A DNA stretch of 64,000 nucleotides from Sanderia malayensis. Lineage: Eukaryota; Cnidaria; Scyphozoa; Semaeostomeae; Pelagiidae. The translations under genes were made by a program, and so were the position numbers. Where the stretch lies: contig RQOL01000392.1 of assembly GCA_013076295.1 (NCBI GenBank), positions 310,001 to 374,000 of the forward strand. Reading direction: 5' to 3'. A model generated the notes under the pieces. That model had not been told where the DNA came from. It was given only the letters and a program-made list of their open reading frames with translations, and made no database searches. How positions within the stretch are numbered: position 1 is the first letter of the stretch; each line of letters begins with the position of its first letter. Below, in pieces: positions 40,382 through 53,062 of this stretch.

Positions 40382-41754
40382 CATTGTTAAAATGAGTGCT
40401 GCCGTGATGTAACCAGGACTAAAGCATCTAACATTTGATTAAAACGATATGTTTTGAAATGAGTTCTTCAAAAAAATATGGAGAGCGAGTGTTTAGCGTG
40501 CTTGGAAGCCTAGATATCTATATTGGTAACAGGTCGTTTCTCTATTTTTGATGTGTTTGAATGCTGTCATTTGTATTTGACATTTCTTATTGACATTTAC
40601 GTTTCATAACTGGATTTTTGAATTTCAGCAATAATAGATTTCAGCAAATTATTCTTTATCAAGAGAGGGTGTACGCTCAGTTTGAAGATCAAAGATAAAA
40701 TTCAAATCTTTGTTGATGTGACTTCATAGTGAACACAAAAAATACCAAAAACAGAGGAATAAATGTAGAAAACCGATTAAAAAGAAAACTAAATTAAATA
40801 CACATCAACAATTTGAAATCTGAAGTCGGGATTTTCTGGACCGGGATTACTTTAAAAAAAAAATGAAACATAATGATGGTGCAAAGGACGATAAAATAGC
40901 TTTTTGAGGCCTATTATACTTCCGCACAGCTTTTCTCTTCTGCTTGCAAGCATTCATTTTTATAAACTTATCCCCACGACAAGAAAGCAACTCCTGTGTT
41001 CTTGTCGAAATAAAAATGGCCTTTTGGGGCCTTCTCGATTCTGGCCACGAATAAAAGTTAATAACCAGCAGATAAGCCAACAAAATGTCGTTTTCTCAAT
41101 GTTTCTAAAAAGTGTCACTGCACTGCAGCAAAGATTACCGCCATTGATGAATTGATAATAAAACCAGCATGCGGCTAAACGGAGGAGGATTTAAGGCTAC
41201 GCGCAGGCTAGAATCCGGCAAACATCTTCACAAGATTTTTTCCCGACAAGGACTCGATTATATTCTGCTGCGCAGCCGCTTCACTTCGTTTCGCTATGCA
41301 GCAGCAATAACCTATCTATCACTAACAGTCAGTCTGCAGATGACACTTAGAAATCTTGGCTTTTTATAGACATAGTACAGTAACAACAGCAGAACTTTTT
41401 AGGGGGGGCGCTTGACACCCAGCTGCAATTTTAGTGTCCCTGAGGTGCCATCTCGGGTCCACCTGCCGCAAACACTGCAGACTGGGCATACAGCCTTACT
41501 TTGGGGGTTTTTTTGGCATTCACCCTCTCCTATCAAACAACTCATTAAAGTGACTGACAGAAAGAGAGGCACAGATGCGCATCAAATATTTGATAATTTA
41601 ATTCTCTCTATCTGTCCAAAAAGAAACCAATTTCAAGGGCTTTGTCTTCCGAATTTCCTGCTGAACCCCACAAAGGTTTTGCCCTGGACCAGCTGGGCAT
41701 GTTATTTATGAAATTGCATGTTATTTCACAAAATAAAAGATGTTTTTATTTAAG
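40382..41754. other. Non-coding stretch
   Basis: No exon supported. A short imperfect hairpin around CTGCTGCGCAGC...GCTATGCAGCAG lies near 41,265-41,307. Confidence 0.4.
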
Positions 41755-42163
41755 GTTGGTGAATCAGTCAGCCAAGACTTACTTACATTCGGTAAAGGGG
41801 AGCGAATATTCAAACCAATGCTGACAAGGCATCCCAAATTTAACGACGAACAGACATGGTATCTGGCAAGAAAAATGACAGGCCAGAGTGCATGCTGTTC
41901 TGGTTGTTTGCAGAAAGGAAAAATTCAAATAGGTGATCTTCATCTTTATGTTAATGGTTTGTTGTACCTTGAGAAAGAAGACATTGTAAAAGTCGTGCAG
42001 GAGATGCGGTTTTGTATTAATAAAAAGTGTGTAACCGAAATTCAAAGTTCATACAACAACATCAGGCCACTTGAAAACTTCCTGGTAAAGAAAGACCCTT
42101 TCCTTGGCCGACTTTCTGAGGAGGAGAGAGCCAATGTGCAGATTGAAGGTTTTACCATTCAAG
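41755..42163 (+). CDS. Possible coding exon, Cys-containing protein of unknown function
   Basis: A 409-base open block between TTTTTATTTAAG and GTATGCAC, good acceptor and donor sites. The protein has SACCSGCLQKGKIQIGDLHLYVNGLLYL, with a CC..C group and (K/Q)IGDLH, then RFCINKKCVTEI and IRPLENF. This layout (Cys pair, GD.H...GL, F..C...C, RP) recurs in uncharacterised proteins of cnidarians and other invertebrates, often repeat-associated, as far as I recall. No companion exon could be placed with confidence. It may belong to a transposon-related gene. Confidence 0.4.
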
Positions 42164-43468
42164 GTATGCACACAGTATCCTTTACCTGAAGAAGACTGTT
42201 CATGGTTAAATACTTTGATATTCTTGGACAGGCAGTTGATTAGTTTCCAAAATAATTTTAACTTTACATTGCTGATTTTGACATTTTATTGATGTTTTGA
42301 CACATCAAATTAATTTTTATATTTCTTATTTATATGAAGTAGGACTAGAAATCTCGAAATTGCCTTTTTGAGAAATTACGTTACATCTTTTAACACGCAA
42401 CGTTTTAGTGTAGTGCAGTTTATAAGAAAACTAGTACCAGAGACCCCAAAATTTAAGAAACTTATTGAACTAAATAATTTTTTTTAGAAACATCAGCAAT
42501 TGTTTTAAGCTGGAGAATAATAAGACAATTTCTCCCTTATTAAAGTTTGTTGACACATGTATAACAAAAGCCACATATGTATTGCAAAGAAAAACAATCA
42601 TATCGAACTAGAGCGTACTAAGTGGCCGGTAGGGCGACAAACATTTAATTCTAAATTCTGGTGAGAAATTATAATACTTTTAGCACTGTATTAGACCCCA
42701 AAGATAGGTTTCATATAAAAAACGTTTATAGTTTAAATATAGTTTCAAATTTAATTTTGGTTTAAATTTTTACAGGTTTCATATAAAAAATGTTTAGTTT
42801 AAATTTAGTTTGGTTTAAGTTGTCGTAATTGTTTTTTCAAACTAATTCACATGACTGAAACATTTTTGATAACTGTTAACCGATTAACCGGCTAAACGGT
42901 GCGGTACATTGTTTTTTCTGGAACTGTTATGTTGTTCTGTTTATGATATGCTTTTTAATGTAATATCTGGTTTATTGTCTCCCTTCTCTTTTGGGGCCTA
43001 AGCGAAAAGGGTATTCCGTTTCAAGAGCTTTAAATTATAATGACGGTAAAGTCACTAAAATTGTGATTCTAGAAGTACACAGTTCATGACCTAGAAATTC
43101 TTCAGGCGAGCACCAACAAATAAAAAATTGGTTTGAGTTTAGTATGAGTTATCGAAATTGTTTTGTTAAACTTCAAGGAAATGACCGCGGTAAAGCGGTG
43201 TTTTCCTCAAAATTTTTTTGTTTAGACTTACGTCACGATGTGACACAAAAAACGTTTAAATAAACATTTTCTCAGCTGCATTCTTTCTTTGCTCAAGCAA
43301 AATGAAATTTGACCGTCAAATGAGATTCATAAAATTTTCTAAAGAAGAATTTTTTGACTCTTCCAATGTTTCTAAGACAAAGAGGCGTGAATTTTAGAGG
43401 AAGACACTTTAACCCACTTTATTTTACCATTCAAATGTTTTTCTTTACACAGGTTTTTTTGCCAAGGG
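42164..43468. other. Non-coding stretch, AT-rich
   Basis: No exon or repeat boundary supported. TTTCATATAAAAAA.GTTTA.AGTTTAAAT is repeated in tandem at about 42,709-42,810. Confidence 0.4.
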
Positions 43469-43560
43469 AACTCGCAACTCGCACTTTGAAGATTTCAAGA
43501 GACAACTTTCATTTTTGATGGTACTCGCAACTCGTAATCTGTAACTCGCAACTCGTGTTT
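43469..43560 (-). repeat. Cluster of GAGTTGC heptamers, inverted relative to 36,007-36,200
   Basis: Six copies of CGCAACTCG or CAACTCG in 92 bases. The outermost part, read on the minus strand (AAACACGAGTTGCGAGTTAC), resembles the start of the first cluster (AAATACGAGTTGCGAGTTGC). Confidence 0.8.
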
Positions 43561-43617
43561 AACTAATGCACTCTTCGGGTGCCTTGATTAGGTACATTTT
43601 GTCAATTAAGTTTTCAG

Positions 43618-43750
43618 ATAAAGTGCCAGTGTGTAGACAATGGATAATGCAACAACAGATGCAAAAATAGACCACGCCACAATGGATAAAACTAAGAATC
43701 GTAATTCATTGAAGAAACATGAACAAGGCAGAGAAACCCGATTTTCTCAG
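43618..43750 (+). other. Candidate first coding exon
   Basis: Between an acceptor-like TTTTCAG and a donor-like GTTTGT lies an ATG at 43640 followed by 36 open codons (MDNATTDAKIDHATMDKTKN). The composition looks coding, but no homologue or next exon was recognised. Confidence 0.25.
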
Positions 43751-44157
43751 GTTTGTTAATTGACACATCTGTGAATTTTGGCGGGAATTTTAAAAAACAA
43801 CAGCGAAATTTAAAAATTTTCATGCTGATTAAATTTCGAATTTAATCAGAGTTAATGTGGAAAGAAATCATCCATTCCTTGTTATTTACAGACGGCAAAG
43901 TGCTGACGGGTTGATAAGAATCGGATCCCCGATCCTACAGTGAAATGCCCATTGGGTTGGCATCCCCAATATCGTTGTCAATCGACGTCTTTCATCTCCT
44001 CTCCTTTGAGGTATTTAATTGTAGGGGCAAAGGTGGGTTAATCATTGTTTTACGAGTGTGCTTCGCACACGTTCAATTCAATTCCTCCCATCCTCCCTGT
44101 CCTCTTTTATTGTTTATTGATTTACATTATGATTTCAGCCATCATTTTGCGGTTTGA

Positions 44158-44273
44158 CCATTGGGTTAGTACTGCCGGGCTTACCGGCCGGACAATTTGC
44201 ACGGCAAATCGGGACACCGACCATAAAAGCGTATCCCTACTCAAGCAATCCGGGCCGGTAGGCTAACCGCCCA
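44158..44273. repeat. Short GC-rich imperfect inverted repeat
   Basis: TTGGGTTAGTACTGCCGGG near 44,160 pairs imperfectly with CCGGTAGGCTAACCGCCCAA ending near 44,272, with further CCGG pairs inside. It could fold as one structured unit of about 115 bases, GC-richer than its surroundings. No tRNA fold was found. Confidence 0.45.
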
Positions 44274-44573
44274 ATTTCTTGAGATAGCATTAGAAAATAA
44301 AAATATTAATGTGTTACGAGTCAGAGGTAGCTACATGCTTAAGATCAAATAACCCGACTTAATCTCATTAGACAATAATATCAGGCTCTGGTCTGCATTG
44401 CAGAAAAACCCAATAACAAAGGCCTGTGAGTGTAACGATAAACAAGAGTGTATCCAGTGTTGTAAAATTTGTTGAAAGCTGGCGCAGTACACGAAGTATT
44501 ATCAAAAATTTTATATTTAAATATTTATGGTAATAATAATTTTGATTATTAATTTATTCATAATTGTTGAAAT

Positions 44574-44621
44574 GTCTAAGGAGGCGCTTGCACCCTTTGC
44601 ACCCCTCCGGATCCGCCACTG
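44574..44621 (-). mobile_element. Single hAT-type terminus
   Basis: On the minus strand from 44621: CAGTGGCGGATCCGGAGGGG followed by repeated GGGTGCAA-type runs, a common hAT terminal pattern. The other end was not found, so it is a remnant. Confidence 0.5.
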
Positions 44622-45310
44622 CCGAATAAAAACGGTCCCGGGTACAAAACTAGAGAGACAATATGTTTGAGACCATTGACACGGGCCCGACTTATATAAC
44701 TTGAGCGCATCCATATTTGGAAAGATCACTTTCTTTGAGAAGGTAACATTTTTGAAGAAATACGTTGGTAGTTATAACTCCTCCCAGTTTTCAAAGACAA
44801 GGACATATTACCACAATTTGTTTACATTCTCACAGAGCCAGCATCGCTTGATGTGTTGATGTTTCACGGACCCAAGCAACCCATTCTATCATCATCTTAG
44901 TCTACTTTACAATTTTTTTCAAGGTTTACAAGTTTTTTATGGCAATTAATTTATGAATTTCGAGGTTACCGTGGATGTGGGTGAAAATATCAAGTTTCAT
45001 ATATTAATCATTGCAGTTTAACAGTATTTCTTTCAATTCCTTTTTAACTATGCTTCAATTAACACGCTCAAATAAATTTCAAATATGGCTGTAATTTATT
45101 GCCTGGCATTTTTTTTGTATAGATTCAATGCATGCTTTTTCCTGCTGCTGTTGTTCGATATAAAAAGTAATAGATAAATGTGTTGATAACGACAGGATGA
45201 CCGAAATTCAGTCAACGAATGTGAGCTTAAACGTATTTTCAAACTTTCACAAAGTATTCAAACTCTCGTGCTCACGGGTATCTTAGCAATCCAACATGCA
45301 TACATGCGCC

Positions 45311-45722
45311 CAGGGCCGCATTTAAGCCGGTTGGGGCTCTGGGCCCAAAATTTATTTGGGCCCCTTGGAACACAACAAAAAAAATTATTTATCACGTCTA
45401 TAGTACTCAGCACCCTGTAAGCATAAACTTTATGGACAATTTTATTTAACTAACGATTTGCTAACGGAAATATAATGAAAAGCAAATTATGATTACTGGC
45501 TGATGGCGCTAAACTCGGTTTTTGATATCCAGCTACAAGGAAAAATTATCTACAGGATCACATATTGTCAAGTAATGAAGCCACTTTGTTGTATGAAGAT
45601 TTTATTTTTCAAACAGCAGTTCATAGGTATTTCGAAATTTTGCTTGGGGCCTCCTAAATCTAAGAATCTTAGGGGGCCCCTGGGCCTAGGCCCAATCGGC
45701 CCCATTGGTAAATGCGGCCCTG
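45311..45722. mobile_element. Non-autonomous hAT (MITE), 412 bp
   Basis: Ends read CAGGGCCGCATTTA on both strands. Inside them lie further complementary GGGCCC-rich blocks (45,338-45,360 and 45,670-45,700). Flanks CATGCGCC (45303-45310) and CACGCACC (45723-45730) agree in 6 of 8 bases, an aged 8-bp TSD. Nothing recognisably coding inside. Confidence 0.8.
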
Positions 45723-46469
45723 CACGCACCTATATTTACTTTAATTCTTAATTCTTCGTCAATTCCTCTTTATTCTTTTTTTCGTTATGATTGCTTTGTT
45801 GTCATGGTAACAAAAAATTACATTTAAATTCTGACCACATTTTTCAAATACATTAAGGACATTAAGGAGGTGCATATTTTGTAAATTTTAGAAATTTTGG
45901 TACACTTTTCGAATTAGGATCTTCAAATTTCCGCTCCCTTATTTTTTTGAAACTTCATATATCCCTTTTTGAATCATATTTGAAAATGACAACTATACTT
46001 ACTACTCGTCCATCAAAAAATCATAAAATTCTCAAATTGTGAAATGAAGCACTTCATGCAACTTTCTCGTCACTTTATTTCAGGTCTTCTAATTGTTTTC
46101 TCCCATAGTGGATACATTTAGCAGTCCGTGTACAATTCTGAAAGTGCAAATCTTTTAGGATTCATTCTACAAACTATTGGTGCTCTTTATCCTTTTACAG
46201 AAAAACTTTGATGATACAATTAATACCTTCAAAAAAGTCTGATGCGACTCACATCCCCATTATTTTTCCTTTACATCTGGAACAACAAGTAGCTTTGTTA
46301 TACCTTATCACAGTCAGTACTTTTTGTAATGAATTGCTTCAATTCAAGATTACAGATATTGAAATGCATTTCAAACTTAAAAATTGCAAACATCATGAGA
46401 TATTATCACAATGAAAATCCCAGTTTTTGATATTTTCATTGTTCCACCTTGACAACAAATACGGAGGTG
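45723..46469. other. Non-coding stretch
   Basis: No exon or element boundary supported between the hAT MITE and the decayed LINE. Confidence 0.4.
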
Positions 46470-48716
46470 TTACCTGAAAGCTATAGCATGGCAAGAAAGG
46501 ACAGGGGTTTTTGTTGCGACACGTCAGAAAATGTTATCTACAGAAGAATATCCTCTTGGCACTCAGGGTGAGTGAAAGTTGATCAAAATAGCTTTAAGTG
46601 GCTCCAAGCCTATCTTTATAGGCTGTTTTTATAGGCAGCAAAAAACAATGCTGACCCTCTTAGAACTTGAAAATTATCTAATTGATATAAAAAAAATTAC
46701 AACAGCCTTCCAGATCTGCTGTTAACTGGTGACTTTAATGCTCCTGATATAGAATAGAAAAATATTTCAATGCAATGTATCAAACGAGGATGCTCCTCCG
46801 AAAACTCACCATTCAAAAACTTTTGGACATTATCAGTGTAAAAAGGACAGATGCTACAGGTATGCCATGTTTTCGAGACAATGGCATTGAATATACTGAT
46901 GCAAAAATCAAGGCAGAAATCTTGAGTAGTCAATATAAATCAATACGCACGCAAGAAATAGAAACTGGGGTACCCATGAGTGAAAATGGAAACATCATTC
47001 CAAATATGCAAGATCTGACTGTTCACCATAAAGGTGTTGAGATGGTTTAGAAAAATGAACCCATCAAAGGCATGTGGCCCAGACAAGACCCCTACTCTGG
47101 TACTAAAAGAGGCGTCTGTAGAAATTGTCCCTACTCTAACAGACATTTTCAATAGGCCTATCTTAACTTGAGCAATATTGAAATGCCATCTTTTTGGAGA
47201 AAAGGTGATATTGTTGATTTGTACAAGGGGGGGGGGGGGAAGAAAAGACAATGCAGCGAATTATACGCCCATCTCAATGACTTCTGTACCATGCAAGATA
47301 CTAGAGCATGTAACTTAGAAGCATATCATGCACCACTGCGAAAAATACAATATCCTATTTAACTACCAACATTGTTTTGGAGCAAAGCGATCATGTGAAA
47401 CGCAATTGCTAGAAACAATAGAGGCGATTGCAAGAAACAGGAACTTTGGAAATGCAATTGATCTGTTGATGCCGGACTTTAGTAAAGCTTTTGACACTGT
47501 ACCACCCGAAAAGCTTCTTCTGAAACTGGACATGCTGGGTATTGGGCAAAATACAGATATTTGCAAGTGGATATTTTCTTGGCTCAGTGATTGAAGTCAG
47601 AACGTAATAGCGGTAAAAGCCCATCAGCCCTAAGAGTCGAGTCAGGGGTCCCACAATAAAGTTGAACATTCACGTATCCCTCTATTTGCAGATGATTGTA
47701 TGATCTTTCGAGAAGTAAATGATGAAACTAAATCCAAATAGCTACAACGGGATATGGGTGCTGTCTGCAAATTGGCAAATGAATGAGAAATAAAATTCAA
47801 TATCGGAAAGCGCTCCAAACTAGAAGTCTCGGGGAAGAAAACAAGTTGCTCTAATCTATACAGTTTAAATGATGAAATCTTAAACAGTGGCCAGCATCAC
47901 CCGGATCTAGATGTAAGGTTCGTTAAGTATCTCAAATAAGGAAGTGATGTTGAGGACATTGTCAGCTAAGAACACAGTTCCCTCGGGTTTATCAAAAGGA
48001 ACCTATCCATGTGTGCAAAGGAGATTAAGTGTGCCGTTTACTACACCCCAGTGAGGATTCACCTAGAATATGCATCTGTAGCTTGGAACCCACACCTAGA
48101 ACTCAAAAGAAAATGAATGAAAATTCACGGGAAGATGGTTCAAGACTAAACCTCTCAGAGATCTCGAATGGTCGTTACTTGCGACTCGCAGAACTCTAGC
48201 AAGATTAACTTCTTTGACAAACTCATGAATGAACATGCTGACATTGACCTACCACATTACATCATCCGACAAAAGTATTTCAGCTGAGGCCCGGATATAA
48301 GCCTTAAAACACTGGTTCAGATTTCAACAGTCAGGGAGATTTGTAAGTATTCATTTTATCCAAGGACAATCGCTGAATGCAACTCGATTCCACCCGAAAT
48401 TAGAAAATCAAAAAATGTAAACAGTTTTAAGGATTGATGCACAAAATTTCTTAGTGTTTTAATGTATCTTAGTAATTACTTTTTGTGTATACTGACCCGT
48501 CGTTTAGTTTGCTCACATAATTTCCCTTTGCTGTTATATAATTTCTAATAATTGATTGATTAATTATCTTGTTAATTAATTAATTTATTTAGTTTACTTT
48601 TTCTTCTCCACGTCCCTCACTGTCCCTATAATATATGAAGGGAGTGCATGGGTGGTGGGTTGATGTCCATCAGTGAAATGCCCTATGGGTGTTACTGATT
48701 AATATGTAGATAGATA
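46470..48716 (+). pseudogene. Decayed CR1/Jockey-type LINE (endonuclease and reverse transcriptase)
   Basis: Homology can be followed through many stops and frame changes. The endonuclease shows YSMARKDRG near 46,490 and LLTGDFNAPDIE near 46,730. The RT shows SFWRKGDIV and LYK near 47,200, then HCFGAKRSCETQLLETIEA at about 47,370, DFSKAFDTVPPEKLLLKL at 47,480, FADDCMIF near 47,690 and KRNLSMCAKEIK near 48,000. Near 48,300 comes the C-terminal ICKYSFYPRTIAECN(S/W)IP block. The 3' end shows GTGAAATGCCCTATGGG and a (TAGA)n tail at about 48,703-48,716. A G11 run lies at 47,228-47,238. It is inactive. Confidence 0.8.
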
Positions 48717-48732
48717 GAAATAGAGGTTATTT

Positions 48733-48775
48733 CTGAAGTAGAATTAGCCACGACTCGTGGCTAATTTTACTTCAG
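48733..48775. repeat. 20-bp near-perfect hairpin with 3-base loop
   Basis: CTGAAGTAGAATTAGCCACG, ACT, then its complement with one G-T wobble. It lies 17 bases past the LINE 3' tail. It could be a cruciform-extruding palindrome or a tiny foldback element. Confidence 0.9.
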
Positions 48776-51700
48776 ATACTCGTTATGTGTGCTCACTGGC
48801 TGCCATGTTAAATATAGATTTGAGTATCAATGGCCAAGAAAGGCTATTTTTTATAATAGAAGAAGTGCTTCATGTGCAACTTCTCGTGAAAAAAAGTTTA
48901 ATCTAAGGAAGCAAAAGAAACCAATGGTTTTCATTTCATCACACTTTATGATCTTTCGATCACAATTTCATGTTATCGTTTTCAAAACATAGTTACAGCA
49001 ACCATACCAAAGTAGCAAAGACCAAACAATACGGTGTTTTAGCGATTTTTTCCCAATCCTTTTGAACGCACTATGTCACCATTATATCTGTTCAAATCCT
49101 TCGTAAACATAATACTTTCTGGATATTTCCGAGCCTTTCTAATTTCAGTTGTTTCTCAAGCTTTTTCAAAAATATTTAGATAACTTATTTTTTCCAGAAT
49201 TTGGACTATGTCATTCCTTGCAATGCTTATAGTCTCAAAAATTGACAACTTTCCTTTCATGCTGTGGTTTGGTACCCAGTGGTTGTGGTGACAATTCTCA
49301 TTTTAGATTAGTACCAGACATTCATTTCACGTTTAATGGCAAAGCATATTTTTGATCTCGAACAATCTTCAACCAATTAGACTTGGTCACTGCCGGATAC
49401 GTTGGACTGGAGTTTTCATGAGCGAATAAACATCAACAATTTACTCTTCAAGTTTCACTAATGTAATCACAAGATATGGAAACTTCTATAAATTGTATTT
49501 ATTTCAGAAGACAATATTGACAACAACACGGGTTCGCACAAACTACGTCATATACCGCTGTTAACATTGTATTGATTGAAGAAATTGCGCATTCACCAAT
49601 CAACTTGCGGTATGCTGCTTAGTTGTAATCACATAAAGATGACCGCCTAAGAATAAAACAGATTGAGTTTGTGATGGCCACAAAAATATGCAGCTGACTT
49701 TTTTGAGATAGTATGACAGTAATGAAATGTTTTCCCGTCGCTTAGAATTCATACTCTTGGAAAATTCAAGTAAAAAAATTAAAGCATTTGGTTTAACCAG
49801 AAATGAAAATATTATTGCCATTGTTTCATAAAATCAAAATTATCAACACTGAAAAGCTTTCCACTGGCCCAGCTCAGCATTTAGTTGAGATGAGAAACTA
49901 AATTCGTTCATTACAATAAAAGAAAACCTTTTTCTGCTTTTGATGTCCATTAGCTATATCTTAGGAATTTAAAGTTTTTAAATCTTGAAACTTTCAAAAC
50001 AATATCCAGACTTTGTCGGCTACCAGAATAGCTGTAGTAATTGAGTGATTCCCACAAACATATTTTCCTTGCACTGTTTTTATTATTTCTGGTGTAACTT
50101 CTAAGTGTACTGTCGATTTGATTGTAGTGTAGAAATATCCTTACATGCAACTACTATAGAAAATTTTCTACTGATAATCCTATATTATGTCAAATTCCTA
50201 GAGAGTAGCTAAATGTTTTCAAAGGAATTGGCTACCCAGATTTACAATTATGAATAGTTTTACACCAGTTCTTCTGAGGAAAGTTAATATGTTTTCAATC
50301 GGCAATTTTGAACAAGCGTATCACGTAACGCATGGAGATTGTCTATGGATTTTATATCAGCAGAAGAGAATAGCCTATAGTAGCTACTTTATTTGTATTT
50401 TCTTATCTAAGAACAGCTGTACTTACTTGATTTTTATGACTCAGAGCATTCGATTTTTGAGCATTCTTACTTGGTGCAGGCCTTTTATACTGTTATCTCT
50501 TGAAGAAAAGCTTGAATTATCTTAGTTTCTTTACTGACATGTTCACTTTTTATTCTATTTTGCGTATGTTGACTGTGTATAATATATATTGAAAGCAGCT
50601 GTTTAGATGTTGCCTTGCTTGCAGATGGTCCTGAAATAATTTGAATAATCCATCTAGCATGTATTTTGACGAACGTGACCTCGTAAAAAATTAGACATTT
50701 AAATTCACAATCGCTAAATATTTAAGTTTAGAATCGCTAAATATTATATTCATGTCCTGGTCAAAATGTTTGGGCATTATGTTCTTTAAAAGTCACTGCA
50801 TTGTGGCTCTTTCTCCAAAAATGTAGTGAAGATAACATTCTTTATACATCAACGTGATAGTTATCTGAATGTTCGATTTTATTTGCAAATGTCATTAATG
50901 GATTTGCCATGACTTTTTTACCTTGTAGGCGCTTTATTCTCTTCTTCGATTTTTTATAAACAACAAATTATAATAGAACCTGCAGCTAGATATTATATTT
51001 GGAAGGCCTATGCAAATTTCCAGCATCAGCAAGATACTTGTAATGTGGGTATAACATAGCATAAAGTACAATTTAAGGATTTATCATCTCACTGAGGGGT
51101 TGCTATAATCCATAGCCGCAAACTTCAAATGCAGGCCATGGCTTAATTAAATTTTCTGAAGGAACATGGACCGCTGATTTCACTGGAAAGTATTCACAAA
51201 AAGAATTTCTAGCTAGAAGCATATTGGAATGTTTTACATGACGTCAGTCGACTGGCAGTCAATGGCTCTGTAGGCAAAGATAACATTTAATTTTTCTTTC
51301 GCACCGATAATAAGTCCAACTGTAGCCCTTTTTATCAATTCCACATTCAAACGCCCTAGCATTTTAAAGCTTAGTTTTCAGTTAAATTGACTTCATTTGT
51401 ATAAGCCAATTTTGCAGAAATGTTCCTGCCAGCATTATAATTTTCTCCATTGTAGCACAGATAGTAAATCTATTGTAAACATCTGCGAAACATAAAATTT
51501 GCATTTAAATATGAAGGTTGCGCTTACCTATTTACTTACAAACACACCGCAAATAGTTAATGTTAAAATTAATTTAACAAATACATATTTGCAAACATCA
51601 TTAATGGACATTCATCCGACCTCATGATTATCCACTGTACATATGAATGCAGTATACGGTGTGCAAAGTAGGGTAGGTGCACTATCGTAGGCATAAGCAG

Positions 51701-52354
51701 ATGATTTTACTTTTTCAGTTAAGGAATATTATTAATCATATCATTATTCAACCTTATCCCTGAAGACTTTTTTCAGCAAGTTCTGCCAATTGAAATTTCT
51801 AAAAATAAATAATTGTAAAGATAATGGCTGGTATATTAAATGCTTTTCTTTGACATTATGAGCTGAGAGCTCGTACACAAGAAGTCTAACAAATAAGTCC
51901 GCAGGGGTAGAGTTGGAAATAATTCCTTTGCACAAGGGAGAACAAATCTGAATATGCAAATGCTTGAAATATCGACAAAGTAAAAAGTTTTTCTCCTTCT
52001 CCGTGTGGCATACGTAAAAACAATAGATAAAAATTAACCAAAAGCTAGTGTTAACATGCAACAGCAGAAAATGCATCGCTTGCATCAAATGCTGTATCAC
52101 TAACTGGCTAATTAAATGCCTGGAATCATTGTTTTTGAGCAGAATCTTTTAATGAAAAACTCAATCAGTACGACAAAGGAAAATCACACGTTGACACAAG
52201 AATACAAAAAGAAATTGGAAGAAAAACGATGAACCCGTAAGATTCTTTGAGATATGTTAAGTTGCGAGTTACGAATATTCTGTTGCGATTTGTCAGTTGT
52301 CAGTTGTCTACGAATTTCTCCCTTCTTAATTACTGTTAATTACCCAAAGGATAC
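48776..52354. other. Long non-coding stretch
   Basis: AT-rich, no exon or element boundary supported. Short open frames at 49,600 (-), 50,250 (+) and 51,744 (-) contain no recognised motif. A trace of the GAGTTGC repeat occurs near 52,262. Confidence 0.45.
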
Positions 52355-52762
52355 ATGTTATTGAACAAAATTCCTGAGATAGACAAAGCTTTTCGTGCCC
52401 TTTACTTCATGCCTGATATTTGTCACTCTGTTGTTTCCATAGAGATAGGATATAAGATATACCAGAGTGCGCAATCATGTTGCCAAATCGATACCAACGT
52501 TGAAGTATTGGTCAGTCATCTTTTTGGAGGCTCGGGACAAACTTTATGGTCAAATACATATACCTTACCATTCAACTGTAAAATATTTGGTTTTCATTAT
52601 CGATTGAGTTCAAATAAATACTCGAATGTTCCTAAAATCATTGTCGGTTCAACAAATAAAAGCTTTATTGCTGGATCAAACGTATTAGCTACTACTATTT
52701 CCAGAAGACAATATTTTGAAGTGCAGTGCTGCATTAAAGCAAGTGGCCTAAGCATTTGGTGA
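52355..52762 (+). other. Unassigned open frame of 135 codons
   Basis: Begins MLLNKIPEIDKAF and ends at 52,762. The middle has FGGSGQTLWSNTYTLPFNC and KIFGFHYRLSSNKYS. Length and even composition suggest it could be a decayed exon, but no family was recognised and the start is arbitrary. Confidence 0.25.
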
Positions 52763-52801
52763 TACGAAGTACGGGCTGGCTTGCATTTTAGGGACCAAGT
52801 A

Positions 52802-53060
52802 GAGTAAATTAAATGTCAATCGATCAGCAATGACCTCCTGAGTACGAATCTGCAATACCGCTTGCGGCAGACCTCCGCATTAAAAAGTTCGCCCCCTTTC
52901 TATTGGGGGCCAACACCTCCTTATACAGATCGACACCAAATAAATGATAACTTCAAGTGAAAATGATGCTAAAATCTTTTTAATGCAAGCATTTTCCGCA
53001 AACTTTATTGTAGATTTTTACTCAGGTGGTCATTGCCGATCAATTTGATCTAACTTACCC
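52802..53060. mobile_element. MITE, 259 bp, TA target duplication
   Basis: TIRs of about 42 bases (52802-52844 and 53019-53060), roughly 80% complementary by eye, sharing GATCRGCAATGACC and CTGAGTA. TA flanks both sides (52800-52801 and 53061-53062). This fits a Tc1/mariner-type MITE. Confidence 0.7.
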
Positions 53061-53062
53061 TA

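Noticed and set aside
44158..44273. tRNA or other structured RNA gene
   Set aside because: The inverted repeat does not give a cloverleaf, and no A/B-box pair could be placed; kept only as a hairpin repeat.
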